This document shows positions 42,470-51,729 of a stretch of DNA of 64,000 nucleotides, one piece after another (within the stretch, counting starts at the first letter, position 1; every line of letters begins with the position of its first letter). The translations under genes and the position numbers were made by a program. The notes under the pieces are model-generated. The model made no database searches, was not told the origin of the DNA, and saw only the letters and a program-made list of their open reading frames with translations. Source of the stretch: Actinomadura terrae (GTDB lineage: Bacteria; Actinomycetota; Actinomycetes; Streptosporangiales; Streptosporangiaceae); assembly GCF_022751215.1 (NCBI RefSeq), contig NZ_JAICDG010000003.1, positions 248,001 to 312,000 on the forward strand, written 5' to 3'.

Positions 42470-43676
42470 TCACGCGCGGGCCGAGCGCGCTGCCCGCCGC
42501 CCACCGGGACCAGGGGAGCTGCCAGTAGCCCCAGCCGTTGTTCCACTCCAGGGCGCGGCTCGTCCCGGTGACGGTGACGACGTCGCCGCGCAGCGAACCG
42601 GCGTAGAACCAGCGCGCGAAGCCCGGCGGGGCGTTGACGCAGCCGTGGCTGACGTTCGCGCGCCCCTGCGCCGCCGCCGACCACGGCGCGGAGTGGACGT
42701 ACTCGCCGCTGCTGGAGATCTGCACCGCGTGCCGCACCGCCAGCCTGTAGTAGCGCGGGTCCCGCCGGTCGGTCACGCCCATCCACGCCGACGACATCAC
42801 GACGGGATCGCCCTTGCCCATCGTCAGGTGCACGCCGCTGGTGGTCGTGTAGGCGAGGCGTCCGCCCTTGCCCGCGCTGATCCCGACCGTGCGCACCGGA
42901 TGGCCGTCCACCCGGACGGTCATCCGGTGCCGCCGCGTGTCGACCGTGCTGACCCGCGCCGGGCCGACGCGGAACGCGGTGGCGCTCCCGGACGCCCCGT
43001 ACACGCCCGGCGCCGACCGGACCCCGGCGGTGTGGGCGAGCAGCGTGACGCGCTGCCGCGCGGGCCAGAACCGGCGGGGACGGAACACGACCTGTTGCGA
43101 CGACGTCCAGCGCCAGGCGCCGACGACCCGCCGCGACGCCCGCAGCTCCAGCGACCGCTCGACGGCCGCGCGGCGCGCCACGGGACGGTCGAAGGTGACG
43201 ATCACCGGCATGCCGACCCCGACGACCTCCCCGGGCCGCGGCATGACATCGCTCACCCGGAAGGTCCCGGACGGGCGGAGCGTCGTGAACCTGGAGGTGG
43301 CGGAGGTGCGGGCGCCGCGCTCGTCCGTCCCGGCGGCGGTGACGGTGACGGCGGTGCCGGGACGCAGCGTCCAGCGCGTCCGCCAGGACCGGCGGTCGCG
43401 CGACAGCCGTCCCGCCACCGGCTCGGATCCGGCGCGGACGGTCACCCGCCCGAGGGTGCCGCGCCGCGCGACGACGGCCACGCGCCCGTCGGGCGGGACG
43501 TCCCGGGAGCCGTCGGCGGGCGCGATCGTGATCGGCGGAGCCTCCCGCGCGGCCGTCGGCGCGGGCTGCTGCGTCTGCGCCGGACGCGCGGCCACGGAAG
43601 GAGGCGCGCCCGGCGAGCACGCCGTCAGCAGCAGGAGCAGGGCCAATGCGGTGATCCCGTCCCCGAACTCGCGCAA
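42462..43676 (-). CDS. L,D-transpeptidase lipoprotein (Ig-like + YkuD)
   Basis: 404 aa from TTG 43676, behind a GGGGGCGGG ribosome site; no better start precedes the signal. Lipoprotein signal LLLTACSP with the lipobox Cys at about residue 20. Two Ig-like bacterial domains (about 50-250) are followed by the catalytic YkuD domain with VNVSHGCVNAPP-like wording (RANVSHGCVNAPPGFARW). The Cys of HGC is the nucleophile. It makes 3-3 crosslinks in peptidoglycan, giving beta-lactam tolerance. Complete and typical. Confidence 0.93.
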   Translation of the reverse strand: MREFGDGITALALLLLLTACSPGAPPSVAARPAQTQQPAPTAAREAPPITIAPADGSRDVPPDGRVAVVARRGTLGRVTVRAGSEPVAGRLSRDRRSWRTRWTLRPGTAVTVTAAGTDERGARTSATSRFTTLRPSGTFRVSDVMPRPGEVVGVGMPVIVTFDRPVARRAAVERSLELRASRRVVGAWRWTSSQQVVFRPRRFWPARQRVTLLAHTAGVRSAPGVYGASGSATAFRVGPARVSTVDTRRHRMTVRVDGHPVRTVGISAGKGGRLAYTTTSGVHLTMGKGDPVVMSSAWMGVTDRRDPRYYRLAVRHAVQISSSGEYVHSAPWSAAAQGRANVSHGCVNAPPGFARWFYAGSLRGDVVTVTGTSRALEWNNGWGYWQLPWSRWAAGSALGPRVIR

Positions 43677-43773
43677 TATCCCGCCCCCACCGCTCGCCGC
43701 ATACCAGAACCCTCCGTAGTGGAATACCTACGGAGGGCGATTCTGGCAAGCCGGATGCTCGATGTGCTCTCGA

Positions 43774-45243
43774 TCAGGCGGCGCGGGCCTTGCGGGGGAG
43801 GAGGAACGCGACCAGGAACGCCACCGCCGTGAGGCCGAGCGTCAGGCCCGCGACGAGCTCCGCCCCCTCCAGCGCCGCCTGCTCGTGGCCGCCGGTCCCG
43901 GAGTCCATCACGTCGAAGAACACCGTGCCGAGGACCGCGATGCCGAGCGAGGCGCCGAGCTGCTGGATCGACTCCAGCGCCGCCGAGGCCGAGCCGACCT
44001 CGTGGTCGGCGATGTCGGCCACGATGATGTCGAAGAGCGGCACGAAGATCATGCCCATCCCGGCGCCGAACAGCAGCAGCGGCGCGGCCAGGTGCCAGGC
44101 GGTCAGCCCCGTCCCGGCGGCCTCGAACACCGCGTAGAGCGAGGCCAGCCCGGCGGCCATCAGCGTCAGCCCGAGGTGCAGGACGCGCCGTCCGAGGCTG
44201 TTCATCGCCATGCTGCCGAACGCCGACCCGACGAACGCGCCGACCGCCCAGGACGCCATCGCGAGGCTGGCGCGCAGCGGCGTGTAGCCGAGGCCGAGCT
44301 GGAGGAACAGCCCGGCGGCCAGCGAGAACCCGGCGATCAGCCCGAAGAACACGACCACGAACAGGACACCGGAGCTGTAGGACCGGTTCGCGAACACGCT
44401 CAGCCGCAGCAGCGGAACCCGTCCCGCCGTGCCGCGCCGCCGCTGGTGGGCGGCGAACAGCGCGAGCACCGGCAGCGACCCGGCCAGCAGCGCCAGCGAC
44501 CACGCGGGCCAGCCGAGCTCACGGCCCTGGACGAGCGGGTAGACGAGCATGCTCATCCCGGCGCCGCCGAGCAGCATCCCGGTCACGTCCATGCCGCCGG
44601 AGCGGTCGGTGCCCGCCGGGGCGGGCAGCACGCGGGCGCCGACGACCAGCGCGTACGCGCCGACCGGCAGGTTCAGCAGGAAGATCGCGCGCCAGCCGGT
44701 GCCGAACAGGTCGGCGTCGACCAGCACGCCCGCGACCACCGGGCCGAGGATCGTGGCGAGCCCGATCGCGGGGCCGAACAGGGCGAACGCCTTGCCCATG
44801 TCCCGCGCGCCGAACAGGTCGCGGATCAGCCCGAAGCACTGCGGGATCATCACCGCCGCGAACAGGCCCTGCACCACCCGGAAGCCGATCAGGCTCGCCG
44901 GCGACCAGGCGAACGCGCATGCGGCCGAGGCGACCAGGAACCCGGTGGCGCCCGCGAGCAGCACCGGCCTGCGGCCGAACATGTCGCCGAGCCGCCCGCC
45001 GGTGAGCAGCGCCACGGCGAGGGCGAGCGTGTAGCCGGCGGCCATCCACTGGAGCGCGGCGAGCGAGCCGCCGAGGTCGGCGCGGATCGCGGGCGCGGCC
45101 ACGTTGACCACGGTGGAGTCGAGCAGGTTCAGCAGGGTCGCGGCGAGGATCGCCGACAGGCCGAGCCAGCGTCGCGGGTGCGGCGTCGGCGCCGCGGGGG
45201 AGTCGAGGGGGGTCTCGTGCGGCGAGTCGAGCGTGGTGGTCAC
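43774..45243 (-). CDS. DHA2-family MFS efflux transporter
   Basis: 489 aa from GTG 45243. Fourteen TM segments; motif A at GGRLGDMFGRRPVLLAG; motif C region around GPVVAGVLVDADLFGTGWRAIF, the wording of DHA2 antiporters (LNLPVGAYAL follows). N-terminal tail cytoplasmic. Probably a drug/proton antiporter. An imperfect inverted repeat just upstream (45267-45310) suggests repressor control, yet no regulator gene is adjacent. Confidence 0.92.
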   Translation of the reverse strand: MTTTLDSPHETPLDSPAAPTPHPRRWLGLSAILAATLLNLLDSTVVNVAAPAIRADLGGSLAALQWMAAGYTLALAVALLTGGRLGDMFGRRPVLLAGATGFLVASAACAFAWSPASLIGFRVVQGLFAAVMIPQCFGLIRDLFGARDMGKAFALFGPAIGLATILGPVVAGVLVDADLFGTGWRAIFLLNLPVGAYALVVGARVLPAPAGTDRSGGMDVTGMLLGGAGMSMLVYPLVQGRELGWPAWSLALLAGSLPVLALFAAHQRRRGTAGRVPLLRLSVFANRSYSSGVLFVVVFFGLIAGFSLAAGLFLQLGLGYTPLRASLAMASWAVGAFVGSAFGSMAMNSLGRRVLHLGLTLMAAGLASLYAVFEAAGTGLTAWHLAAPLLLFGAGMGMIFVPLFDIIVADIADHEVGSASAALESIQQLGASLGIAVLGTVFFDVMDSGTGGHEQAALEGAELVAGLTLGLTAVAFLVAFLLPRKARAA

Positions 45244-45266
45244 GGGGGTCGCCCTTCCAGAGGAGC

Positions 45267-45310
45267 GGAATGTTCTGTTCCGATAATAGCAGAACGGAAC
45301 GCTTCATTCC
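45267..45310. promoter_or_regulatory. Inverted repeat upstream of efflux gene
   Basis: ggaatgttctgttccg (45267-45282) faces cagaacggaacgcttcattcc's arm (45290-45310); ggaatg and cattcc are exact outer half-sites, with gttctg/cagaac as inner ones. This suits a TetR- or MarR-type operator over the efflux promoter. Confidence 0.5.
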
Positions 45311-45375
45311 AATACTTGCGGAGGGGTTCGGGTGGGCTGTGGTGGTTCGTCCCCGCGATGCCATACGCTTCGAAC

Positions 45376-45801
45376 ATGGACGAGGTTTCGGCCGGAGCCC
45401 CACGGGATCCCGGCTCCTCCGCGCCCGAGCGCGGCAAGGGCGGCGGCCTGCGGCGATTCCTGCGGCGCATGGCGTCCAGCAAGGCCGAACTGGAGGCCGA
45501 GGAGCTCCAGAAGACGACCGGCGACGAGGGCGCCACACCCATCACCGACTGCGGTGAGCGCAAGCGGCACTGCGTGGCCGGTACGCTGCGTACGGTGACG
45601 CTCCGTCCGCGGGGCGGCGCCCCCGCCCTGGAGGCCGAGCTCTACGACGGCACCGACGTGATCAACCTGGTCTGGCTCGGCCGCCGCAAGATCGCCGGCA
45701 TCGACCCGGGCCGCCGGCTGCGCGCCGAGGGCCTGGTCAGCCTCCAGGACGGGCGCAAGGTCATGTTCAATCCGCGATACGAGCTGCGCGGCGGCTCGTG
45801 A
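45376..45801 (+). CDS. OB-fold nucleic-acid-binding protein
   Basis: 141 aa from ATG 45376; ATG 45358 would add six residues. N-terminal basic helix (GLRRFLRRMASSKAELEAEELQ, cited in two parts: Arg-rich helix then Glu-rich), then an OB-fold with HCVAGTLRTVTLRPRGG, ALEAELYDGTDVINLVWLG and FNPRYELR. It matches the Rv2694c family. It overlaps DUF3159 by GTGA. RNA or DNA target unknown; a conserved member of the dut-ceoBC block. Confidence 0.9.
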   Translation: MDEVSAGAPRDPGSSAPERGKGGGLRRFLRRMASSKAELEAEELQKTTGDEGATPITDCGERKRHCVAGTLRTVTLRPRGGAPALEAELYDGTDVINLVWLGRRKIAGIDPGRRLRAEGLVSLQDGRKVMFNPRYELRGGS

Positions 45802-46607
45802 CAGCCGCCGGCCGGGAGAGCGACGTGAGCGAAGACGTGAGCGAAGCGGCGACGACCGCCGCGAGCACCCCCGGCCCGAGCACGCCGTCCGTCCCCGCGA
45901 CCGATCCCGCGACCGAGCCCACTTCTGAGGCCGAGACCGAAGCCGAGGCGGCGAGCGCCCACGACACGGTCGAGGCGGCGGTGCGGGCGCAGCTCGCCAA
46001 GGCGCTCGGCGGGGTCCGCGGGATGATCGAGGCGGCCGTCCCGACGCTCGCCTTCACCGGCACCTACATCGGCACCGACGAGATCAAGCCCGCCGTCGCG
46101 GCGGGAGTGGCCGCGGCGGTGGTACTCCTGCTGATCCGGATTGCACAGCGCTCCAACCCTCAGTTCGTCCTGAACAGCCTCGTCGGCATCGGGATCGCGG
46201 CGTTCTTCGCGCTGCGCTCCGGCAAGGCCGAGGACGCGTTCCTGCCCGGCATCCTGCTCAACGCGGGCTACGCGGTCGCCATGATCTTCTCGATCGCGGT
46301 GCGCTGGCCGATCGTCGGCTTCATCATCGGCTCGGTCACCGGCGACCCCACGGCGTGGCGGTCCGACCCCGGCGTCGTCAAACTGTGCATGCGGCTGACG
46401 TGGCTGCTGGTGCTGCCCTGCGCGGTGCGCGTCGCCGTCCAGTACCCGATCTACCTGGCCGACGGCGACCAGAGCGGCCTGCTCGGCCCCGCGAAGATCG
46501 TGATGGGCTGGCCGCTCCAGGTGGCGGCCCTCGCCGCGATGCTGTGGCTCCTCGCCCGGGGCCGCACGCCCATCGAACGCGAGCGGCCCCCGGCCGAACC
46601 CGCCTGA
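45798..46607 (+). CDS. DUF3159 family membrane protein
   Basis: 269 aa from GTG 45798. The N-terminal 65 residues are acidic and disordered. Five or six TM segments follow, with the family stretch AVPTLAFTGTYIGTDEIKPA and RWPIVGFIIGSVTGDPTAWR. Matches Rv2693c; function unknown. Cotranscribed with the OB-fold gene as in other actinobacteria. Confidence 0.92.
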   Translation: MTAAGRESDVSEDVSEAATTAASTPGPSTPSVPATDPATEPTSEAETEAEAASAHDTVEAAVRAQLAKALGGVRGMIEAAVPTLAFTGTYIGTDEIKPAVAAGVAAAVVLLLIRIAQRSNPQFVLNSLVGIGIAAFFALRSGKAEDAFLPGILLNAGYAVAMIFSIAVRWPIVGFIIGSVTGDPTAWRSDPGVVKLCMRLTWLLVLPCAVRVAVQYPIYLADGDQSGLLGPAKIVMGWPLQVAALAAMLWLLARGRTPIERERPPAEPA

Positions 46608-46708
46608 CGGCCCACCCCGGCGATCGCGTGCGAAGCCGGTTTCGAGCCTGCGAGAAACCGATCGCGAAGCGAGCCGCCAGGCGAGTTCGGAGCGATGCCA
46701 GCGATCGC

Positions 46709-46760
46709 TGCGGTGCCCGTGGAAGGAGGGCGTTCAACGCCCGACGCCGAGGGCACCGCA
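46709..46760. terminator. Nested hairpin between convergent genes
   Basis: Outer stem tgcggtgccc (46709-46718) / gggcaccgca (46751-46760) and inner stem gggcg (46728-46732) / cgccc (46738-46742). A further short dyad cggtttc/gaaaccg lies at 46637-46660. Ends DUF3159 and ceoC transcripts. Confidence 0.65.
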
Positions 46761-46765
46761 ATGAA

Positions 46766-47425
46766 CTAGCGGGCGCCGAGGAGTTCGGCGAGTTCGTCCT
46801 CGACGTCCTGGCTGGCGACGAACATCAGCTCGTCCCCCGGTTCGAGGGTGTCGTCGGCGGACGGGACGAGCACGCGCCCCTCCCGCAGGATCGCCACCAG
46901 CGCCGTGTCGCGCGGCCAGGCCACCGAGCCGACCCGCTCGCCGCCGAGCGGCGCGTCCTCGGGCAGCGTCAGCTCCACCAGGTTCGCCTCCCCCTGCCGG
47001 AACGTCATCAGCCGGACGAGGTCGCCGACGCTGACGGCCTCCTCCACGAGCGCCGACAGCAGCCGCGGCGTCGACACGGCCACGTCCACGCCCCACGACT
47101 CGTTGAACAGCCACTCGTTCTTCGGGTGGTTGATCCGCGCGACGACCCGCGGGACCCCGTACTCGGTCTTGGCCAGCAGCGACACCACCAGGTTGACCTT
47201 GTCGTCGCCGGAGGAGGCGACGACGACCTGGCAGCGCTCCAGCGCCGCGTCGTCCAGCGCGGAGATCTCGCACGCGTCGGCCAGCAGCCACTCGGCGCGC
47301 GGCACCATCTCCACCTTGATGGCCTTCGGGCTCTTGTCGATCAGGAGCACCTCGTGCCCGTTCTCCAGCAGCTCCTGCGCGATGGAGCGGCCCACCGCGC
47401 CCGCCCCCGCGATCGCGACCCGCAT
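46766..47425 (-). CDS. ceoC: TrkA-type potassium uptake regulator CeoC
   Basis: 219 aa from ATG 47425. RCK_N Rossmann domain (VAIAGAGAVGRSIAQELLEN, D at the end of strand 2 in LLIDKSP) binding NAD(H), and an RCK_C domain (ELTLPEDAPLGGERVGSVAWP). Gates a K+ transporter, possibly the APC-type permease upstream. Overlaps the ceoB stop by one base. Synteny with mycobacterial ceoBC supports the name. Confidence 0.93.
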   Translation of the reverse strand: MRVAIAGAGAVGRSIAQELLENGHEVLLIDKSPKAIKVEMVPRAEWLLADACEISALDDAALERCQVVVASSGDDKVNLVVSLLAKTEYGVPRVVARINHPKNEWLFNESWGVDVAVSTPRLLSALVEEAVSVGDLVRLMTFRQGEANLVELTLPEDAPLGGERVGSVAWPRDTALVAILREGRVLVPSADDTLEPGDELMFVASQDVEDELAELLGAR

Positions 47426-48090
47426 CAGGCGTCCTCCCCGCTCCGCGCCGCGACGGCGGCGTTCACCCGCTCCAGATCGTCGGCGCGCGTCATGATGTGG
47501 ACGATGTCGCCGTCCTGGATGACCGAGTCCCGCTCGGGGACGAGTGCCTCACCCATCCGGGACAGGAAGGCCACCCGCGTGGCGGCGTGCTCCTCCAGCG
47601 CGGACACCTTCTCGCCCACCCACAGGTGCCCGGTGTCCAGCTCGGCGAGCACGACGGCGCCGGTCGGGTCGCGCCACAGGGGTTCGGCGCCCTCGGGCAG
47701 CAGCCGCCGCAGGATCTGGTCGGCGGTCCACCGGACGGTCGCGACCGTCGGGATGCCGAGCCGCTGGTAGACCTCGGCGCGGCGGGGGTCGTAGATCCGC
47801 GCGACGACGTTGTCGACGCCGAACGTCTCGCGCGCCACCCGCGCGGAGATGATGTTGGAGTTGTCGCCGCTGCTGACGGCGACGAACGCGGACGCCTGCT
47901 CGATCCCCGCCTCGGCGATCACATCGCGGTCGAAGCCGAACCCGGTGATGCGCCGGCCCCGGAAGCCGCTGCGCAGCCGGCGGAAGGCCTCGGGGCTCTG
48001 GTCGATGATGGCCACCGAATGGCCCTTGTCCTCCAGGATGTGGGCGAGCGTCGACCCGACGCGCCCGCATCCCATGATCACGATATGCAC
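47425..48090 (-). CDS. ceoB: TrkA-type potassium uptake regulator CeoB
   Basis: 221 aa from GTG 48090. RCK_N (VHIVIMGCGRVGSTLAHIL) and RCK_C (VLAELDTGHLWVGEKVSALE). Paralogue of CeoC; the two probably form a hetero-octameric gating ring. Longer in-frame starts exist upstream but add a non-conserved Arg-rich leader. Divergent from the APC permease. Confidence 0.93.
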   Translation of the reverse strand: MHIVIMGCGRVGSTLAHILEDKGHSVAIIDQSPEAFRRLRSGFRGRRITGFGFDRDVIAEAGIEQASAFVAVSSGDNSNIISARVARETFGVDNVVARIYDPRRAEVYQRLGIPTVATVRWTADQILRRLLPEGAEPLWRDPTGAVVLAELDTGHLWVGEKVSALEEHAATRVAFLSRMGEALVPERDSVIQDGDIVHIMTRADDLERVNAAVAARSGEDA

Positions 48091-48356
48091 GGCCGTTCCT
48101 TCGATTCGTCCAGGAGGACGGTCCCCCTGGAGCCCCCGCGCCGTGCACGGCATCCGTCGTGGGCTGCCGACGCCGTGCGCACCCGAGGATCGCTTCACAG
48201 TGAATGATCCCTACCGGGCTGCAAACCTACACATCCGCCCTGGAGAGCACTACCCGCCAGGGCTTTCACCGACTCGCTGGAGCGTTCCGACGCCGGGCCG
48301 CGCGCAGGGGGCGGGTCCACCCGGAGTGATCGCGTCGACGGGCTAGAGTCTCGTTC
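48091..48356. promoter_or_regulatory. Divergent region, ceoB / APC permease
   Basis: 266 bases carrying promoters for the potassium-regulator pair and the permease. 48198-48240 is locally AT-richer (gtgaatgatccctaccgggc). No gene seen. Confidence 0.4.
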
Positions 48357-50396
48357 GTGTCTAAGGTTCCGGACCTTGTGAAGCGGGTGCTCCTGGGCCG
48401 CGCCCTGAGCAGCTCCCAGCAACACGAGCAGCTCCTGCCCAAGCGTATCGCGCTGCCCGTGTTCGCCAGTGACGCCCTGTCGTCGGTGGCGTACGCGCCG
48501 CAGGAGATCCTGCTCGCGCTCGGGGCGGGCGGCCTCGCCATGTACCACTACACCCCCTGGGTGGCCGCGGCCGTGGTGGTGATCCTGCTCACCGTGGTCG
48601 CCTCGTACCGGCAGAACGTCCGGGCCTACCAGAGCGGCGGCGGCGACTTCGAGGTCGCCACCACCAACCTCGGCGACAACTGGGGCGTGGTCGTCGCGAG
48701 CGCCCTGCTCGTCGACTACGTGATGACGGTCGCGGTGTCGGTGTCCTCCGGCGTCGAGAACCTCGGGGCGCTGCTGAAGTTCATGCAGCCGCACGAGGTC
48801 GCCGTCGCGATCGTCATGGTCGTGCTCATCACGATCGCGAACCTGCGCGGGCTGAAGGAGGCGGGCGTCGCGTTCGCGATCCCCACCTACCTGTTCATGT
48901 TCGCGATCGGCAGCATGCTGCTGTGGGGGCTGATCCGGCTCTCGTTCGGCACCGACCTCCAGGCCGAGACCGCGAACTACGAGATCCGCGGGGACGAGAC
49001 CGACCTCGCCGGCTTCGCGCTGGTGTTCCTGCTGCTGCGGGCGTTCTCGTCCGGCTGCGCCGCGCTGACCGGCGTCGAGGCGATCAGCAACGGCGTGCCC
49101 GCGTTCAAGAAGCCCAAGGGCGACAACGCCGCCACGACGCTGCTGATGCTCGGCGTCGTCGCGATGACGATGTTCGGCGGCGTGACGGCGTTCGCGTTCA
49201 TCACCGACGCCAAGTTCGCCGACCCCGACGCGGGCAGCCGCCTGGTCGACCGCCTCACCGGCAAGGAGGTCGCCGACGCCGACCCGGTGATCGCGCAGGT
49301 CGCGCACACGGTGTTCAGCAACTTCAGCCCCGGCTTCGCGCTCGTCACGGCGATGACCGCACTGATCCTGTTCCTGGCCGCCAACACCGCCTTCAACGGC
49401 TTCCCCGTCCTCGGGTCGGTGCTCGCGCAGAACCGCTACCTGCCCCGCCAGCTCCACACCCGCGGCGACCGGCTCGCGTTCAGCAACGGCATCCTGATCC
49501 TCGCCGCGATGGCCGGACTGCTGATCTACGCCTACGACGCGTCCGTCAGCCGCCTGATCCCGCTGTACACCGTCGGCGTCTTCGTGTCGTTCACCGTCAG
49601 CCAGATCGGCATGGTCCGGCACTGGAACCGGCTGCTCTCCACCGAGGAGGACGCCGCGCAGCGCCGCCGGATGAAGACGTCCCGGGGCATCAACGCGTTC
49701 GGCGCCACGCTCACCGGCATCGTCCTGATCGTCGTGCTGATCACCAAGTTCGCGCTCGGCGCCTACATCGTCTGTATCGCGATGCCGGTGCTGTTCCTGC
49801 TGATGCGGGGGATCAGGCGGCACTACGACCGGGTCGCCGAGGAGCTCGTCCCCTCCGGCGAGGACGTCGCGCTCCCCGCCCGCAACCACGGCATCGTGCT
49901 CGTCTCCAAGATCCACAAGCCGACGCTGCGGGCGCTGGCGTACGCGCGGGCGACCCGCCCGTCCTCGCTGGAGGCCGTGACCGTCGCGGTGGACGCGGAG
50001 GAGTCGCAGCGCCTCCAGGCCGAGTGGGACGCGCTCGACATCCCCGTCCCGCTGAAGATCCTCGACTCCCCGTACCGGGAGATCACCCGGCCCGTCCTCG
50101 CCTACGTCAAGGGGGTCCGCCGCAAGAGCCCCCGCGACGTCGTGACCGTGTTCATCCCCGAGTACGTCGTCGGCCACTGGTGGGAGCAGCTCCTGCACAA
50201 CCAGAGCGCGCTGCGCCTGAAGGGCCGGCTGCTGTTCCAGCCCGGCGTCATGGTCACCAGCGTGGCGTGGCAGCTGCACTCCTCCGACCGGCTCAAGGGC
50301 CGGGCCGAACCGCCGGGGCCCGGCGCGTCCCGGCGCCCGCCGCGCGCGGCGGCCGAGGCACGCCCGGGTGGCGGTAGTGTTTCGGACCGTGACTGA
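48357..50396 (+). CDS. APC superfamily permease (KUP/amino-acid type)
   Basis: 679 aa from GTG 48357. Twelve TM segments: FASDALSSVAYAPQEILLAL is the TM1 helix break that binds substrate. A C-terminal cytoplasmic domain of about 190 residues begins near ALAYARATRPSSLEAVTVAV and resembles USP-like or KUP tails. Matches Rv2690c. Next to ceoBC, so possibly the potassium or amino-acid transporter they control; substrate not certain. It overlaps the methyltransferase start. Confidence 0.92.
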   Translation: MSKVPDLVKRVLLGRALSSSQQHEQLLPKRIALPVFASDALSSVAYAPQEILLALGAGGLAMYHYTPWVAAAVVVILLTVVASYRQNVRAYQSGGGDFEVATTNLGDNWGVVVASALLVDYVMTVAVSVSSGVENLGALLKFMQPHEVAVAIVMVVLITIANLRGLKEAGVAFAIPTYLFMFAIGSMLLWGLIRLSFGTDLQAETANYEIRGDETDLAGFALVFLLLRAFSSGCAALTGVEAISNGVPAFKKPKGDNAATTLLMLGVVAMTMFGGVTAFAFITDAKFADPDAGSRLVDRLTGKEVADADPVIAQVAHTVFSNFSPGFALVTAMTALILFLAANTAFNGFPVLGSVLAQNRYLPRQLHTRGDRLAFSNGILILAAMAGLLIYAYDASVSRLIPLYTVGVFVSFTVSQIGMVRHWNRLLSTEEDAAQRRRMKTSRGINAFGATLTGIVLIVVLITKFALGAYIVCIAMPVLFLLMRGIRRHYDRVAEELVPSGEDVALPARNHGIVLVSKIHKPTLRALAYARATRPSSLEAVTVAVDAEESQRLQAEWDALDIPVPLKILDSPYREITRPVLAYVKGVRRKSPRDVVTVFIPEYVVGHWWEQLLHNQSALRLKGRLLFQPGVMVTSVAWQLHSSDRLKGRAEPPGPGASRRPPRAAAEARPGGGSVSDRD

Positions 50397-51729
50397 TCAG
50401 GACACGGGCCTTCTCGAACTCGAGGTCGGCAACGTCGCCAACGGCGGTTTCTGCGTGGCCCGGCACGAGGGACGCGTCGTCTTCGTCCGGCACGCGCTGC
50501 CCGGCGAACGCGTCCGCGCCCGGGTCACCGACACCACGCGGAACTTCCTGCGCGCCGACGCCGTCGAGATCATCGAGGCCTCCCCGGACCGCGTCGTCCC
50601 GCCCTGCCCCTTCGCCGGGCCCGGACGCTGCGGCGGCTGCGACTGGCAGCACGCCTCCCTGCCCGCCCAGCGCGCGCTCAAGGCCGCCGTCGTCGAGGAG
50701 CAGCTCCAGCGCCTCGCCGGGATCACCCGCACGGTCGTCGTCGAGGAGGTCCCCTACCCCGTCGACTCCGAGATCGTCCCGCCGCCCGGCCTCGGCTGGC
50801 GCACCCGCGTCCAGTTCGCGGTCTCCGGCGGCGCCGTCGGCCTCCGCCGGCACCGCTCCCACGACATCGAGCCGGTGGACGAGTGCCTGATCGCCCACCC
50901 GGGCGTCGAGCTGATGGGCATCGAGCGCAAGCGCTGGCCCGGCGCGTCCGGCGTCGAGGGCATCGTCTCGGCGACGACCGGCGACCGCCTCGTCGTCCTG
51001 CGCGGCCGCGAACGCCGCAAGATCCGCGTCCCCCGCCTGGACGTGCCGGTCCGCCTCGTCCGGGGCAAGCCCGAGCCCGGCGTGAGCCTGCCCTACGTCC
51101 GCGAATCGGTCTCCGGCCGCCTCTTCCAGGTCAGCGGCAGCGGCTTCTGGCAGGTCCACCCCGGCGCCGCGCAACTCCTCGCCGACGCCGTCCTCGCCGC
51201 CCTCGACCCCAAACCAGGCGACATCGCCCTCGACCTGTACTGCGGCGTCGGCCTGTTCACGGGCGTCCTCGCCGACCGCATCGGCCCCGACGGCCTCGTC
51301 GTCGGCGTCGAGTCCGACGGCCAGGCCGTCCGCGACGCCCGCTTCAACCTCCGCGACCTGACGAACGTCTCCATCGAGCGCGGCCCGGTCGAAGAGGTCA
51401 TCGCCGACCTGGAGTTCGGCCGCGCCGACTCCACGTCCCGCACCCAGAACAAGCGCGCCGGCACCGGCCACCGCGGCGGCGCCCGCGTCCGCCGCGCCGA
51501 CCTCGTCGTCCTCGACCCGCCCCGCACCGGCGCGGGCCGCGAGGTCGTCGACCACATCGCCCGCCTCGCCGACCGCAAGATCGCCTACGTCTCCTGTGAC
51601 CCCGCGACCCTGGCCCGCGACCTCTCCTACTTCGGCGACAAGGGCTGGACCCTGGAGTCCCTCCGCGCCTTCGACGCCTTCCCCATGACCCAACACGTGG
51701 AGCTTCTGGCGACCCTGGTCAAAGGCTGA
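50389..51729 (+). CDS. TrmA/RumA-like class I SAM RNA m5U methyltransferase
   Basis: 446 aa; GTG 50389 gives the family N-terminus, GTG 50368 would add seven residues. TRAM domain (about 10-60), four Cys of an iron-sulfur type (PPCPFAGPGRCGGCDW), SAM-binding DLYCGVGLFTGVLAD, catalytic VLDPPRTGAG and SCDPATLARDL with the nucleophile Cys. Methylates U to m5U in rRNA or tRNA. An insertion of about 25 basic residues (near RTQNKRAGTGHRGG) precedes the last motif. Matches Rv2689c. End of the conserved block. Confidence 0.93.
   Translation: MTDQDTGLLELEVGNVANGGFCVARHEGRVVFVRHALPGERVRARVTDTTRNFLRADAVEIIEASPDRVVPPCPFAGPGRCGGCDWQHASLPAQRALKAAVVEEQLQRLAGITRTVVVEEVPYPVDSEIVPPPGLGWRTRVQFAVSGGAVGLRRHRSHDIEPVDECLIAHPGVELMGIERKRWPGASGVEGIVSATTGDRLVVLRGRERRKIRVPRLDVPVRLVRGKPEPGVSLPYVRESVSGRLFQVSGSGFWQVHPGAAQLLADAVLAALDPKPGDIALDLYCGVGLFTGVLADRIGPDGLVVGVESDGQAVRDARFNLRDLTNVSIERGPVEEVIADLEFGRADSTSRTQNKRAGTGHRGGARVRRADLVVLDPPRTGAGREVVDHIARLADRKIAYVSCDPATLARDLSYFGDKGWTLESLRAFDAFPMTQHVELLATLVKG

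Noticed and set aside
43762..45801. 679-codon plus-strand frame reaching into the OB-fold gene
   Set aside because: Only the last 141 codons resemble a protein family; the rest is antisense to the DHA2 transporter.
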